From assembly GCA_018991295.1 (NCBI GenBank), contig JAGKSZ010000038.1, forward strand, positions 1-19,173: a stretch of 19,173 nucleotides of DNA, given 5' to 3'. Below the pieces are notes generated by a model, which was not told the origin of the DNA, did no database searches, and saw only the letters and a program-made list of their open reading frames with translations. This document shows, piece by piece, positions 5,872-15,266 of this stretch. The stretch is from Porphyrobacter sp. (GTDB lineage Bacteria > Pseudomonadota > Alphaproteobacteria > Sphingomonadales > Sphingomonadaceae). The translations under genes and the position numbers were made by a program. Numbering within the stretch: the stretch's first letter is position 1; every line of letters begins with the position of its first letter.

Positions 5872-7677
5872 TCACACCAGCGCTTTCGCTTCGTCGTCCA
5901 TCGTCCCGGTGACGTCGCTCGGCTGGAGGATCATGTCGGTGTGCGCCGCGCCCGACGGGATCATCGGGAAGCAGTTGGCGAGCTTGGCGACGCGGCAGTC
6001 GACGATCACCGGACCCGGCGTCTCGATCATCTGCCGGATGCCATCCTCAAGCTCGCCTAGCGTGTCGATCCTGAGGCCGGTCCAGCCATAGGCGGCGGCC
6101 AGTTTCACGAAATCGGGCAGGCTGTCCGAATAGCTGTTCGAATAGCGGCTTTCGTAGGTCAGTTCCTGCCACTGGCGGACCATCCCCATCCATTCATTAT
6201 TGAGGATGAAGATCTTCACCGGCAGGCGGTACTGGCTGACCGTGCCCATTTCCTGGATGTTCATCTGCAGCGAGGCTTCGCCCGCGATGCAGACAACGAG
6301 GCGGTTCGGGTGCGCGATCTGTGCGCCGACGGCGGCGGGAAATCCGTAGCCCATCGTGCCGAGCCCGCCCGAGGTGAGCCAGCGGTTGGGCGCGGCAAAG
6401 CCGAAATGCTGCGCCGCCCACATCTGGTGCTGGCCGACCTCGGTCGTGATGATCGGATTGCGCTGATGGGTGAGGGCATAGAGCCGCTCGACCGCGTGTT
6501 GCGGCATGATCATGCCCGGGTTCTTGGCGCTGCGTTCGGGATAGGCAAGGCACTCGCGCGCGCGCCAACCGGCGATGCGGGCTTTCCATTCGCCAAGGTT
6601 CTGCGCGGAACGCGTGCCCCACGCCTCGATCATCTGCGCCAGCACCGTGCCGCAATCGCCCAGAATGCCCAGATCGACCGGCACCACCTTGTTGATCGAC
6701 GAGCGGTCGATATCGATATGGATCTTCTTGGAACCCGGCGAGAAAGCATCGAGCCGCCCGGTCACGCGGTCATCGAAGCGCGCACCGATGCAGACCATCA
6801 CGTCGCACTGGTTCATCGCCATGTTGGCTTCATAGGTGCCGTGCATCCCCAGCATGCCCAGCCAATCGGGGTGGGCCGAAGGGAAGGCACCGAGGCCCAT
6901 CAGGGTCGAGGTGACAGGCGCGCCGGTCATGTCCTGAAGCTGGCGCAGCAGGGCGCTTGCTTCGGGGCCGGAATTGATGATCCCGCCGCCGGTGTAGAAG
7001 ATCGGGCGCTGGGCAGCGGCGATCAATTCGACCGCTTCGATGATCTGTTCGGCAGGGGCGACAGTCTGGGGCGCGTAGCGGTGCGAACCGGGACGCACCA
7101 GCGCGCGGCGTTCCGATGGGACGGCGATCTGCACGTTCTTGGGGATGTCGATCACCACCGGGCCGGGCCTGCCGGTGGTGGCGATGCGAAACGCCTCCTC
7201 GATCGTTGCGGCGAGATCGGCGGGGTCCTTCACCAGATAATTGTGCTTGGTGCAGTGGCGGGTGATGCCGATGGTGTCGGCTTCCTGGAAGGCATCCGTC
7301 CCGATCAGCGCGGTCGGCACCTGTCCGGTGATGACCACGAGCGGGATCGAATCCATCCATGCGTCCGCAATGCCGGTGATGGCATTGGTCGCGCCGGGGC
7401 CCGAAGTGACCAGCACCACGCCGGGCTTTCCGGTGGCCCGCGCATAGCCTTCAGCGGCATGGGCGGCGCCTGCTTCATGGCGGACGAGGATGTGGCGGAT
7501 GCGTTCATCGCCGAACAATTCGTCATAGATCGGCAGCACCGCGCCGCCGGGATAACCGAACACGAATTCGACGCCCTGTTCGATCAGGCACTGCACGAGG
7601 ATCGCCGCGCCGCTCATGGCGGGGGTGGTGTCCGAGGGGGCAGGGTCCGGCTGACCGGGCACGGGGAACTCCATCAT
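5872..7677 (-). CDS. ilvB: Acetolactate synthase large (catalytic) subunit
   Basis: This is the thiamine-diphosphate enzyme that condenses two pyruvates, or pyruvate with 2-oxobutyrate, at the start of branched-chain amino acid synthesis. The 601-residue product has the three usual domains: N-terminal Pyr domain with FGYPGGAVLPIYD (40-52) and catalytic Glu68 in RHEAGAAH; a central FAD-type domain with IGARFDDRVTG (297-307); and a C-terminal PP domain. The cofactor motif, usually GDG...NN, reads GEA at 466-468 with NN at 493-494, so Asp is replaced by Glu. The end, MDDEAKALV, is of sphingomonad type as I recall it. Two adjacent ATGs (7677 and 7674) begin the gene without a clear ribosome site. 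The first overlaps the stop of a 36-codon leader frame as ATGA. Probable operon with ilvN and ilvC. Confidence 0.95.
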   Translation of the reverse strand: MMEFPVPGQPDPAPSDTTPAMSGAAILVQCLIEQGVEFVFGYPGGAVLPIYDELFGDERIRHILVRHEAGAAHAAEGYARATGKPGVVLVTSGPGATNAITGIADAWMDSIPLVVITGQVPTALIGTDAFQEADTIGITRHCTKHNYLVKDPADLAATIEEAFRIATTGRPGPVVIDIPKNVQIAVPSERRALVRPGSHRYAPQTVAPAEQIIEAVELIAAAQRPIFYTGGGIINSGPEASALLRQLQDMTGAPVTSTLMGLGAFPSAHPDWLGMLGMHGTYEANMAMNQCDVMVCIGARFDDRVTGRLDAFSPGSKKIHIDIDRSSINKVVPVDLGILGDCGTVLAQMIEAWGTRSAQNLGEWKARIAGWRARECLAYPERSAKNPGMIMPQHAVERLYALTHQRNPIITTEVGQHQMWAAQHFGFAAPNRWLTSGGLGTMGYGFPAAVGAQIAHPNRLVVCIAGEASLQMNIQEMGTVSQYRLPVKIFILNNEWMGMVRQWQELTYESRYSNSYSDSLPDFVKLAAAYGWTGLRIDTLGELEDGIRQMIETPGPVIVDCRVAKLANCFPMIPSGAAHTDMILQPSDVTGTMDDEAKALV

Positions 7678-7784
7678 TTTGCCGTTACCGGGCGGCAGGG
7701 GCCGGGCAAGGGGGGCAATAAAGAAAACCGGCCCGACGCAGGGGGGTGCGCATCGGGCCGAGTGACAATGCCGCTAAAGGTCAT
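7674..7784 (-). CDS. Putative 36-residue leader peptide upstream of ilvB (tentative)
   Basis: A small frame runs from an ATG at 7784 to a TGA that overlaps the ilvB start (ATGA). It begins MTFSGIVTRPD and so contains an Ile-Val pair, two of the amino acids made by the ilv pathway. The left arm of the hairpin at 7729-7760 starts two codons after the Val codon. A ribosome stalled on Ile/Val would cover that arm. Against it: no ribosome site is visible, there is no run of regulatory codons, and the frame reads through the hairpin instead of stopping before it. It could be a chance frame. Confidence 0.25.
   Translation of the reverse strand: MTFSGIVTRPDAHPPASGRFSLLPPLPGPCRPVTAK
7717..7760 (-). 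terminator. Rho-independent terminator or attenuator between miaA and ilvB
   Basis: On the minus strand an eight-pair GC stem (7753-7760 with 7729-7736) continues, after a two-base bulge, into four more pairs (TGCG/CGCA) around a C6 loop. The T-rich run TTTTCTTTATT follows directly. This is a classic intrinsic terminator oriented with miaA and ilvB. It lies about 43 bases past the miaA stop and about 40 bases before the ilvB start, so it can end miaA transcription or act as an ilvB attenuator. Confidence 0.75.
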
Positions 7785-7802
7785 AATCTGATAGGTCAAG
7801 CC

Positions 7803-8759
7803 CTATTTGCGCAATAATGATGCGAAAGCGGCGTCAATGTCGATATTTTCAGACTCCCAATCCGGGTGTACCCGCGGCCAATCGGCGGGGGGTTGGCGCC
7901 GGAACCAGGTGAACTGGCGCTTGGCATAGTTACGGGTCGCCTGCTGGCCTGCTGCAATCACCTCGTCCGCCTCGATTTCGCCCGCCAGCCAGGCCGCGAT
8001 TTCGGGGACGCCAATGGCGCGCATCACCGGCAGATCGGGATCGAGCCCGCGCGCCAGCAATGCCTCGACCTCGGCAATCGCGCCTGTATCCAGCATCGCT
8101 TCAAACCGCGCATCGCAGCGGTCATAGACCCACTGGCGTTCGGGCTCGACGATCAGGGGATGGAGCGTCACCTCCTCGGCGATGCCGCCGGCCTTCGCCA
8201 GCTGCCAGTCCCCCAGCGTCACGCCGGTCGACCGCTTGACCTCCAGCGCGCGGGCGATCCGCTGGCGATCACCGGGATCAAGCTGGGCGGCGCGTTCCGG
8301 ATCTTCGATTGCAAGCAGCTTGTAGGCATCGGTCTCGTCCATCGCCCGCACTGCGGCGCGCACGGCGGGATCGATTTCGGGGATGGGGGCAATGCCTTCG
8401 AGCAGAACCTTGAGATAAAGCCCCGTGCCGCCCACAAGGATCGGCACCGCGCCTGCGCCATGGATATCGGCAAATTCGGCCTTGGCGCGAGCGGCCCATG
8501 CGGCCGCAGAGCACGCCTCGGCCCCGTCCCATGCACCAAACAGGCGGTGTTCTATCCCCTCCATCTCCGCCTCGGATGGCCGGGCAGAGAGGATCTGCAG
8601 ATCGGCATAGACCTGCGCGCTGTCGGCATTGACGATCACCGCTCGTCTGCCATCGGCGGCAAGCCGGTGCGCCAGCGCGACCGCAACCGCGCTCTTGCCG
8701 CTGGCGGTTGGCCCTGCAATGAGCGCGAGCGGGTTTTCAGGAGTGACACAGATGCTCAT
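7803..8759 (-). CDS. miaA: tRNA dimethylallyltransferase
   Basis: MiaA adds the dimethylallyl group to adenosine 37 of tRNAs that read UNN codons, aiding reading-frame maintenance. The 318-residue product shows the P-loop GPTASGKS (16-23), the catalytic aspartate in NADSAQVY (44-51), ILVGGTGLYLK, an RIARALEV segment, and the C-terminal RNYAKRQFTWFR signature. The length matches the family. The ATG at 8759 is the only reasonable start before the P-loop, though it lacks a visible ribosome site. Its first codons overlap the first codons of the divergent serB by eight bases, so each gene's 5' signals lie inside or against the other. ilvB follows on the same strand after a hairpin terminator. Confidence 0.95.
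   Translation of the reverse strand: MSICVTPENPLALIAGPTASGKSAVAVALAHRLAADGRRAVIVNADSAQVYADLQILSARPSEAEMEGIEHRLFGAWDGAEACSAAAWAARAKAEFADIHGAGAVPILVGGTGLYLKVLLEGIAPIPEIDPAVRAAVRAMDETDAYKLLAIEDPERAAQLDPGDRQRIARALEVKRSTGVTLGDWQLAKAGGIAEEVTLHPLIVEPERQWVYDRCDARFEAMLDTGAIAEVEALLARGLDPDLPVMRAIGVPEIAAWLAGEIEADEVIAAGQQATRNYAKRQFTWFRRQPPADWPRVHPDWESENIDIDAAFASLLRK
8738..8743 (+). promoter_or_regulatory. serB ribosome binding site inside the miaA coding region
   Basis: CAGGAG lies eight bases upstream of the serB ATG at 8752. It fixes the serB start and lies wholly within the antisense of the miaA N-terminal codons. Confidence 0.7.
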
Positions 8760-9624
8760 TGCGCGGCTGATAGCAGAGACTGGGACAAGTGAAACGAATC
8801 TCAGCGCATTGGCGGACGCTCTTTCGCATGACGGCGTGCGGATCGTCGGTTCCGACCTGACCGGCGAGGTGCTGGAGCTTCGTGCCGAGGGCGATGCGCG
8901 CGCGCTGCTGGCGGGGATCGATGCGGTCTTTGCCGCGCCTGCCATGCTGGTGGCCGAAGGCGGCATCGAAGTGCCACGCCTGTTCGTCTCCGACATGGAT
9001 TCGACCATGATCGGGCAGGAATGCATCGATGAACTGGCCGATTACGCCGGGATCAAGCCGCAGATCGCCGCGATCACGGAACGCGCCATGCAGGGTGAAC
9101 TCGATTTCGAGGCTGCCTTGCGCGAACGCGTGGCCTTGCTGGCGGGGCTGGATGAAAGCGCCATTCACGCCTGCCTTGCCGAACGCATTGTCGCCACGCC
9201 GGGCGCCCGAACGCTGGTGGCAACGCTCGCGGCGCTGGGGGCGCGCAATGTGCTGGTGACAGGCGGGTTTCATCACTTTGCCGATCCTGTGGCCGAAATG
9301 CTCGGCTTTCACCGCGTGGTCGGCAATCGTCTGGCGGTGGAGGAGGGCAAGCTGACCGGTGGCCTCATTGGTGCGATCACCGATAGTGCAGTCAAGGCCG
9401 CAGTGCTGCGCGGCGAACTGGCGGAGCTGGGCGGGGATGCCCACAGCCTTGCGACCGGTGACGGGGCCAATGACATCCCGATGATCGAGGCTGCCACCTA
9501 TGGCTTTGCCTACAAGGCCAAGCCCAAGGCCCGTGCGGCAGCCAATGGCCGGGTGGATTCGGATGATCTCACCGCCGTGCTGATGCTGCTTGGCATCCCG
9601 CGCGAGCAGTGGCGTGAGGCTTGA
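8752..9624 (+). CDS. serB: Phosphoserine phosphatase
   Basis: SerB is a HAD-superfamily phosphatase that releases serine from phosphoserine in the last step of serine synthesis. The 290-residue product has a degenerate N-terminal region (1-75) preceding the catalytic domain. There, motif I is DMDST (81-85, nucleophile Asp81), motif II is VTGGF (169-173), a lysine follows in DSAVKAAVL, and motif III is TGDGANDIPM (235-244). Motif II has Thr in place of the more common Ser, a frequent and harmless change. The start is set by CAGGAG at eight bases. The gene faces miaA with overlapping 5' ends. About 117 bases downstream begin two COQ4-type genes on the same strand; a palindrome lies in that gap. 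Confidence 0.94.
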   Translation: MLIARLIAETGTSETNLSALADALSHDGVRIVGSDLTGEVLELRAEGDARALLAGIDAVFAAPAMLVAEGGIEVPRLFVSDMDSTMIGQECIDELADYAGIKPQIAAITERAMQGELDFEAALRERVALLAGLDESAIHACLAERIVATPGARTLVATLAALGARNVLVTGGFHHFADPVAEMLGFHRVVGNRLAVEEGKLTGGLIGAITDSAVKAAVLRGELAELGGDAHSLATGDGANDIPMIEAATYGFAYKAKPKARAAANGRVDSDDLTAVLMLLGIPREQWREA

Positions 9625-9639
9625 TCGCTTGGCAAGAAC

Positions 9640-9673
9640 GGTTCATCGCAAACAAGGTTTCACTTTGCGAACC
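9640..9673. repeat. Imperfect palindrome in the serB-COQ4 gap
   Basis: The left arm, GGTT then CGCAAA (9640-9643 and 9647-9652), pairs with TTTGCG and AACC (9664-9673), leaving a three-base bulge and an 11-base loop. No T-run follows on the plus strand, so a classical terminator is not supported. It could be a terminator-like hairpin for serB or an operator ahead of the COQ4 genes. A possible -10-like TATTAA lies at 9682-9687, without a convincing -35. Confidence 0.4.
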
Positions 9674-9741
9674 GAATCGGCTATTAACATTCGTGTAAGC
9701 AAGCTGCATTAGAAGCAGCGTGTTTCAAGGATGGCACTGTC

Positions 9742-10584
9742 ATGACCCGCAAGACCCGCGAAGACTACACCCGGATGTTCGCCCCCGATGGCACGGTGCT
9801 GCTCCATCCTGAGCGTCCGCAGAGCAAGTATCGCCCTTTGCGTGCGGTGCGCAATTTCCAGAAGCTGATGAAGGACAAGGAAGACACAGCGGCGGTCTTC
9901 AAGATTTTCGAATCCTTGCCCTCGCGGGATTTCCTGCCGCGCATCGCTGAACTTTCGCTGTCGGAAAAGGGCGAGGACCTGCGCCGGTCCGAGCCCTGGC
10001 TTCCCGAAATTCTCGACGATCACGTAGCCCTGCGCCGCACCCCCAAGGGCAGCCTTGCGCACGCCTATTGCGATTTCATGGAGGCCGAAGGGCTTTCAGC
10101 CGCCGGGCTGGTGGCAGAGAGCGAGCGCAGCGGGCGTCCCAAGTATCCCGACCTTGTCGAATGGTACATCAACCGTTCGCGCGATACGCATGATCTGTTC
10201 CACGTGCTCACCGGCTATGGCCGCGATGCGCTGGGCGAGGCGAGCGTGCTGCTGTTCACTCACGGCCAGTCGCCCAGTCAGGGCCACCTGCTGATCGGAT
10301 ATGCGGGTGCGGCCAACATCAAGAAGATGGCCAAGGGCACCAAGGCCCCGGTGTTCGGCGCCGTGCGCGAGGCGCATCGCACCGGCAAGGGCGCGCCGCC
10401 GCTGATCGCCCAGCCGATCCGTCAGCTGCTCGAACGCCCGCTCGACGAAGTGCGCGCCGCTCTGCGCATACCCCAGCCGGTGAATTACCGCGAATGCCAC
10501 CGCATCTGGCGCGCCGAGGGGGTCGATCCCTACAATCTGCTCGCCAGCGCCGCCCCGGCAGAGCCGGAGCTGCTAGCGGCATAA
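9742..10584 (+). CDS. COQ4-family ubiquinone biosynthesis protein, first copy
   Basis: The 280-residue product has the COQ4 signature HDxxH-x(11)-E: His150, Asp151, His154 and Glu166 within DTHDLFHVLTGYGRDALGE. This is the metal-binding motif of the family. Flanking segments GLSAAGLVAES and IGYAGAANIKKM also fit. In eukaryotes COQ4 is needed for coenzyme Q synthesis, and recent work assigns it the C1 oxidative decarboxylation. A matching role here is inference. Compared with its neighbour it has an N-terminal extension of about 14 residues and an acidic/alanine tail. No signal peptide or membrane segment is seen. The ATG at 9742 follows AAGGA by about ten bases. The second copy starts ten bases after its stop, so the two form an operon. 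Confidence 0.85.
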   Translation: MTRKTREDYTRMFAPDGTVLLHPERPQSKYRPLRAVRNFQKLMKDKEDTAAVFKIFESLPSRDFLPRIAELSLSEKGEDLRRSEPWLPEILDDHVALRRTPKGSLAHAYCDFMEAEGLSAAGLVAESERSGRPKYPDLVEWYINRSRDTHDLFHVLTGYGRDALGEASVLLFTHGQSPSQGHLLIGYAGAANIKKMAKGTKAPVFGAVREAHRTGKGAPPLIAQPIRQLLERPLDEVRAALRIPQPVNYRECHRIWRAEGVDPYNLLASAAPAEPELLAA

Positions 10585-10594
10585 GGAACCCGTG

Positions 10595-11389
10595 ATGATG
10601 GCTGTCACCGATCTTCCTCTGGTTGCGCCTGATCGCAAGACCTCAGGCTTTCGCCCGCTCAAGGTGCTCCACCACTTCGGCAAGCTGGTCGAGGACAAGG
10701 AAGACACCGAACAGGTCTTCCACATCATCGAGGCAACCAAGGGCCGCAAAAGCCATGCCCAGGCCCACGCCTTCATCCGTTCGCCCGAAGGCCAGCGGTT
10801 CATGCGCGAAGGCGTGGATATCCCCGCCATGCTCGATGATCACGCACGCTGGGCCGATTGCGGGCCGGAAACGGTTGCCGCGCATTACATCGCCTTCATG
10901 AAGCGCGAAGGGCTGTCGGCAGCCGGACTGGTCGCTGAAAGCCACAAGTGGGCGCCGCCCGAAAGCCTGCCCCGCGACCAGACCCAGTGGTATTTCGATC
11001 GCCTGCGCGACACGCATGATCTGTTTCACGTGCTGACCGGCTATGGCCGCGATGCGCTGGGCGAGGCGAGCCTGCTGGGCTTTTCCTACGAACAGAACCA
11101 CAACAAGGGCATCCTGTTCATCGCCTATGCCGGTGCCCGCCAGATCAAGAAGGTCAGCGGCACCAGCGCGCCGCTGTTCGCCGCGATCAAGGAAGGCCGG
11201 CGTCTGGGCCGCGCCGCCGCCAAGATCGCGCATCAGGATATCGCAGCGCTGATGCGCGAGGATATTGCCGAAGTACGCGCCCGGCTGAATATCGGCACGC
11301 CCGAGGTCTACCGCCAGTGCCTTGCGATCCTTGCAGGCGAGGGGATGCTGAGCGCAGACCTGACGCTGGGCAGCGCGCAGGCGGCCTGA
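10595..11389 (+). CDS. COQ4-family ubiquinone biosynthesis protein, second tandem copy
   Basis: The 264-residue product is a paralogue of the preceding gene. It keeps the full metal motif (His141, Asp142, His145, Glu157) and the shared blocks DKEDT, FMKREGLSAAGLVAES and THDLFHVLTGYGRDALGEAS. The N-terminal third and the stretch after the motif differ (SYEQNHNKG against THGQSPSQG), so the copies have diverged beyond a recent duplication. Both keep all predicted metal ligands, so both are probably functional, perhaps as a heteromer or with different substrates (inference). The ATG at 10595 has AAGGA seven bases upstream; GTG at 10592 and ATG at 10598 are alternatives. Its stop lies only four bases from the stop of the convergent DUF3052 gene. 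Confidence 0.84.
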   Translation: MMAVTDLPLVAPDRKTSGFRPLKVLHHFGKLVEDKEDTEQVFHIIEATKGRKSHAQAHAFIRSPEGQRFMREGVDIPAMLDDHARWADCGPETVAAHYIAFMKREGLSAAGLVAESHKWAPPESLPRDQTQWYFDRLRDTHDLFHVLTGYGRDALGEASLLGFSYEQNHNKGILFIAYAGARQIKKVSGTSAPLFAAIKEGRRLGRAAAKIAHQDIAALMREDIAEVRARLNIGTPEVYRQCLAILAGEGMLSADLTLGSAQAA

Positions 11390-11393
11390 CGGA

Positions 11394-11800
11394 TCAGCGC
11401 AGTTCCTTGCGGATCACCAGCTTGAGACCCGACCAGGTCTCATCCACCGCGCACACCTTGGTATCGACAAGGCCGAGCGGCAGGCACACCTCGCGGATCG
11501 TATCCTCGGTGATGTCGGTGGGCATCCCGGCGGCCTTCTTGGGCCAGCTCACCCAGATCTGACCGTCAGGCGCAATCTGGCGGCGCAAGTTGGCGAGGTG
11601 TGCTTCCAGCGCGGCTTTCTCGGTGACGAAGATGTGCGCTGCATCGACCCCCTCGGCGGGATCGCCAACGAAGGTCAACTCCAGCGCATATTCATCGATT
11701 TCGTCAATCACGTGTTCGGGCATGGCATCGAACCACACCCGCATCCCGTCGCGCAAGGTCAGCTTCTTGGCGAGCGGTGTGCCGGAATAGCCCGAGGCCA

Positions 11801-11801
<1 letters not shown>
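11394..11801 (-). CDS. DUF3052 family protein
   Basis: The 135-residue product matches the DUF3052 pattern. It starts with SGYSGTPLAKKL, has a central segment (about 50-75) with IFVTEKAALE, then VSWPKKAAGMPTDITED and a conserved C-terminal block GLVDTKVCAVDETWSGLK. Its biochemical role is unknown to me; the family is small, soluble and common in alphaproteobacteria and actinobacteria. The ATG at 11801 overlaps the purL stop as TGATG, which implies translational coupling to purL. An in-frame ATG at 11816 would lengthen it by five residues inside purL and is less likely. The coupling suggests co-regulation with purine synthesis but does not prove a shared function. Confidence 0.82.
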
Positions 11802-14038
<2,237 letters not shown>

Positions 14039-14046
14039 GAGAGGGA

Positions 14047-14052
14047 CTCCTT
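14047..14052 (-). promoter_or_regulatory. Strong ribosome binding site of purL
   Basis: AAGGAG on the minus strand lies eight bases before the purL ATG at 14038. It supports independent, efficient initiation at purL in the 32-base gap after the upstream membrane gene. Confidence 0.7.
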
Positions 14053-14070
14053 GGCAGGGAGCCCCCTAGA

Positions 14071-14745
14071 TCACCGCGCCGACGAGGCCAAGCCGCCGCG
14101 TTTGCGGAACCAGCGATTCTCCCCCACCCACGCGGCGAGCGCAGTCAGCACGCCAAAGGCGATCAGCGCCTGAAGGTAGAGAAACGGCCCGGCGCTTGTC
14201 GGATGAGGGGCAAACCAGTTGACCAGCTGGAACAGCAGCAGCGCGCCCGCCAGCACCAGCGGCGGCCCTGCCGGACCGCGCGTGCGGCGCAGGTATAAGG
14301 CAAGGGCCCCGAAGGTCAGCGCCAGCTCCAGCGGGATCGCCAGCCAGGGCACATTCCACAGGCCAAGGCCAAGCTTGGGCGGGGTGCCATCGAGCGTGAG
14401 ATCGGGGACGTGGACCACAAAATCGAGCAGCCAGTGCGATAGCACCACCAGCCCGGCCAGCGCGCCCATCCCAAGATCGCGCCGGTAGATCGCGATCACG
14501 CCCAGAAATGCTGCCGCCCATATCGCGCTGCCAAGCAGGCTGTGGGTGTAGGGCATGTGGTAAAGATCGAAAGGCACCATCGCGCTTGCCTTGGGATCGA
14601 TCCGCATCGCCTCTATCCCGAACAGCGCAAGGGTGAAGAACCCCCAGTCGACCAGCTGCGCGGCCACGAACAGGGCCCCCAGCCGCGGCCGGTCCGAACT
14701 GACGGCGGCAGCGACAAAGGCGGGGGCGAAGTGGCCGATAAACAT
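14071..14745 (-). CDS. DUF457/YdjM-like membrane-bound metal-dependent hydrolase homologue
   Basis: The 224-residue product is largely hydrophobic, with about five or six membrane segments. Histidines and aspartates sit in positions typical of the DUF457/YdjM-like 'membrane-bound metal-dependent hydrolase' group: GHFAP (4-8), VDW (32-34), YHMPYTHSLLGS (62-73) and SHWLLDFVVHVPD (103-115). A metal site at the membrane face is plausible, but the substrate is unknown, so the hydrolase name rests on family labels. The ATG at 14745 has only a weak ribosome site. It lies 18 bases after the DUF2177 gene and 32 before purL, so the three may be one transcript. Confidence 0.7.
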   Translation of the reverse strand: MFIGHFAPAFVAAAVSSDRPRLGALFVAAQLVDWGFFTLALFGIEAMRIDPKASAMVPFDLYHMPYTHSLLGSAIWAAAFLGVIAIYRRDLGMGALAGLVVLSHWLLDFVVHVPDLTLDGTPPKLGLGLWNVPWLAIPLELALTFGALALYLRRTRGPAGPPLVLAGALLLFQLVNWFAPHPTSAGPFLYLQALIAFGVLTALAAWVGENRWFRKRGGLASSAR

Positions 14746-14763
14746 GCGCGTTCGTCCGTCCGG

Positions 14764-15192
14764 TCAGCCGGCGGCAGGCGGCATGGCCGGCGCAAAGCGC
14801 AGCACTGCCCATGTCGCAATCGAGGCAGCAGAGCCCGTCACGAAAGCGCCCCACAGGATATCGAGCACCGAAACATGGGTGGCCCAGACCTTCATCACCG
14901 CCTGGCTCGTAAGGTCAAAGGTGGCGTAGCACAGCGCGCCCAGCAGAATGCCGTTGAGCATCGCTGCCTGCACGCCGCCGCCGGTCAGGCCCGGCTTGAT
15001 CGCAAACCAGCAGATGCCAGCGATATAGATCAGATAGAAGGCCACCGCCGCCCCGGCATTGAACTTCTCGGCCATGATCTCGCCGATCACCGGCTTGTAC
15101 AGGTTGACCGAGGCCCAGCGCAGCCACACCACGTCGAGCGCGAGGAAGGACACGGCCGCAACGCCATAGGCGATGATCCACTTGAGCAGCAT
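14764..15192 (-). CDS. DUF2177 family integral membrane protein
   Basis: The 142-residue product has four predicted hydrophobic helices. It carries the DUF2177 marks: LDVVWLRW (19-26), LYKPVIGEIMAEKFN (31-45) and GALCYATFDLTSQAVMKVW (85-103). The function of this family is unknown to me. The ATG at 15192 gives the typical N-terminus MLLKWIIAYG, although the nearest AGGA is about eleven bases upstream, which is long. The frame stays open further upstream but without family similarity. It is read divergently from xseB and is the first gene of the leftward series that continues into purL. Confidence 0.83.
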   Translation of the reverse strand: MLLKWIIAYGVAAVSFLALDVVWLRWASVNLYKPVIGEIMAEKFNAGAAVAFYLIYIAGICWFAIKPGLTGGGVQAAMLNGILLGALCYATFDLTSQAVMKVWATHVSVLDILWGAFVTGSAASIATWAVLRFAPAMPPAAG

Positions 15193-15240
15193 GAGTGCAA
15201 TAATCCTGTGTTGGTTGATCCCGCCCCTGGCCTTGCAGCC

Positions 15241-15266
15241 TTGACCGCGCGTGCGCGCCCCGTCAA
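15241..15266. repeat. 26-base imperfect palindrome between DUF2177 and xseB
   Basis: TTGAC at 15241-15245 is mirrored by GTCAA at 15262-15266, around a GCGC-GT-GCGC centre. It sits in the 85-base divergent region and touches one of the candidate xseB start codons. It may be an operator for one or both genes, or simply GC-rich chance symmetry. Confidence 0.3.

Noticed and set aside
5872..7677. IlvB as a non-acetolactate ThDP enzyme because of the altered GDG motif
   Set aside because: All other motifs and the ilvN-ilvC neighbours fit acetolactate synthase, so the variant motif does not justify another name.
6310..7791. A 493-codon open frame on the plus strand opposite ilvB
   Set aside because: It is antisense to a fully conserved acetolactate synthase gene. 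The translation is rich in Arg, Asp, Gly and His, with no recognisable family. Long antisense frames are expected in high-GC genomes.
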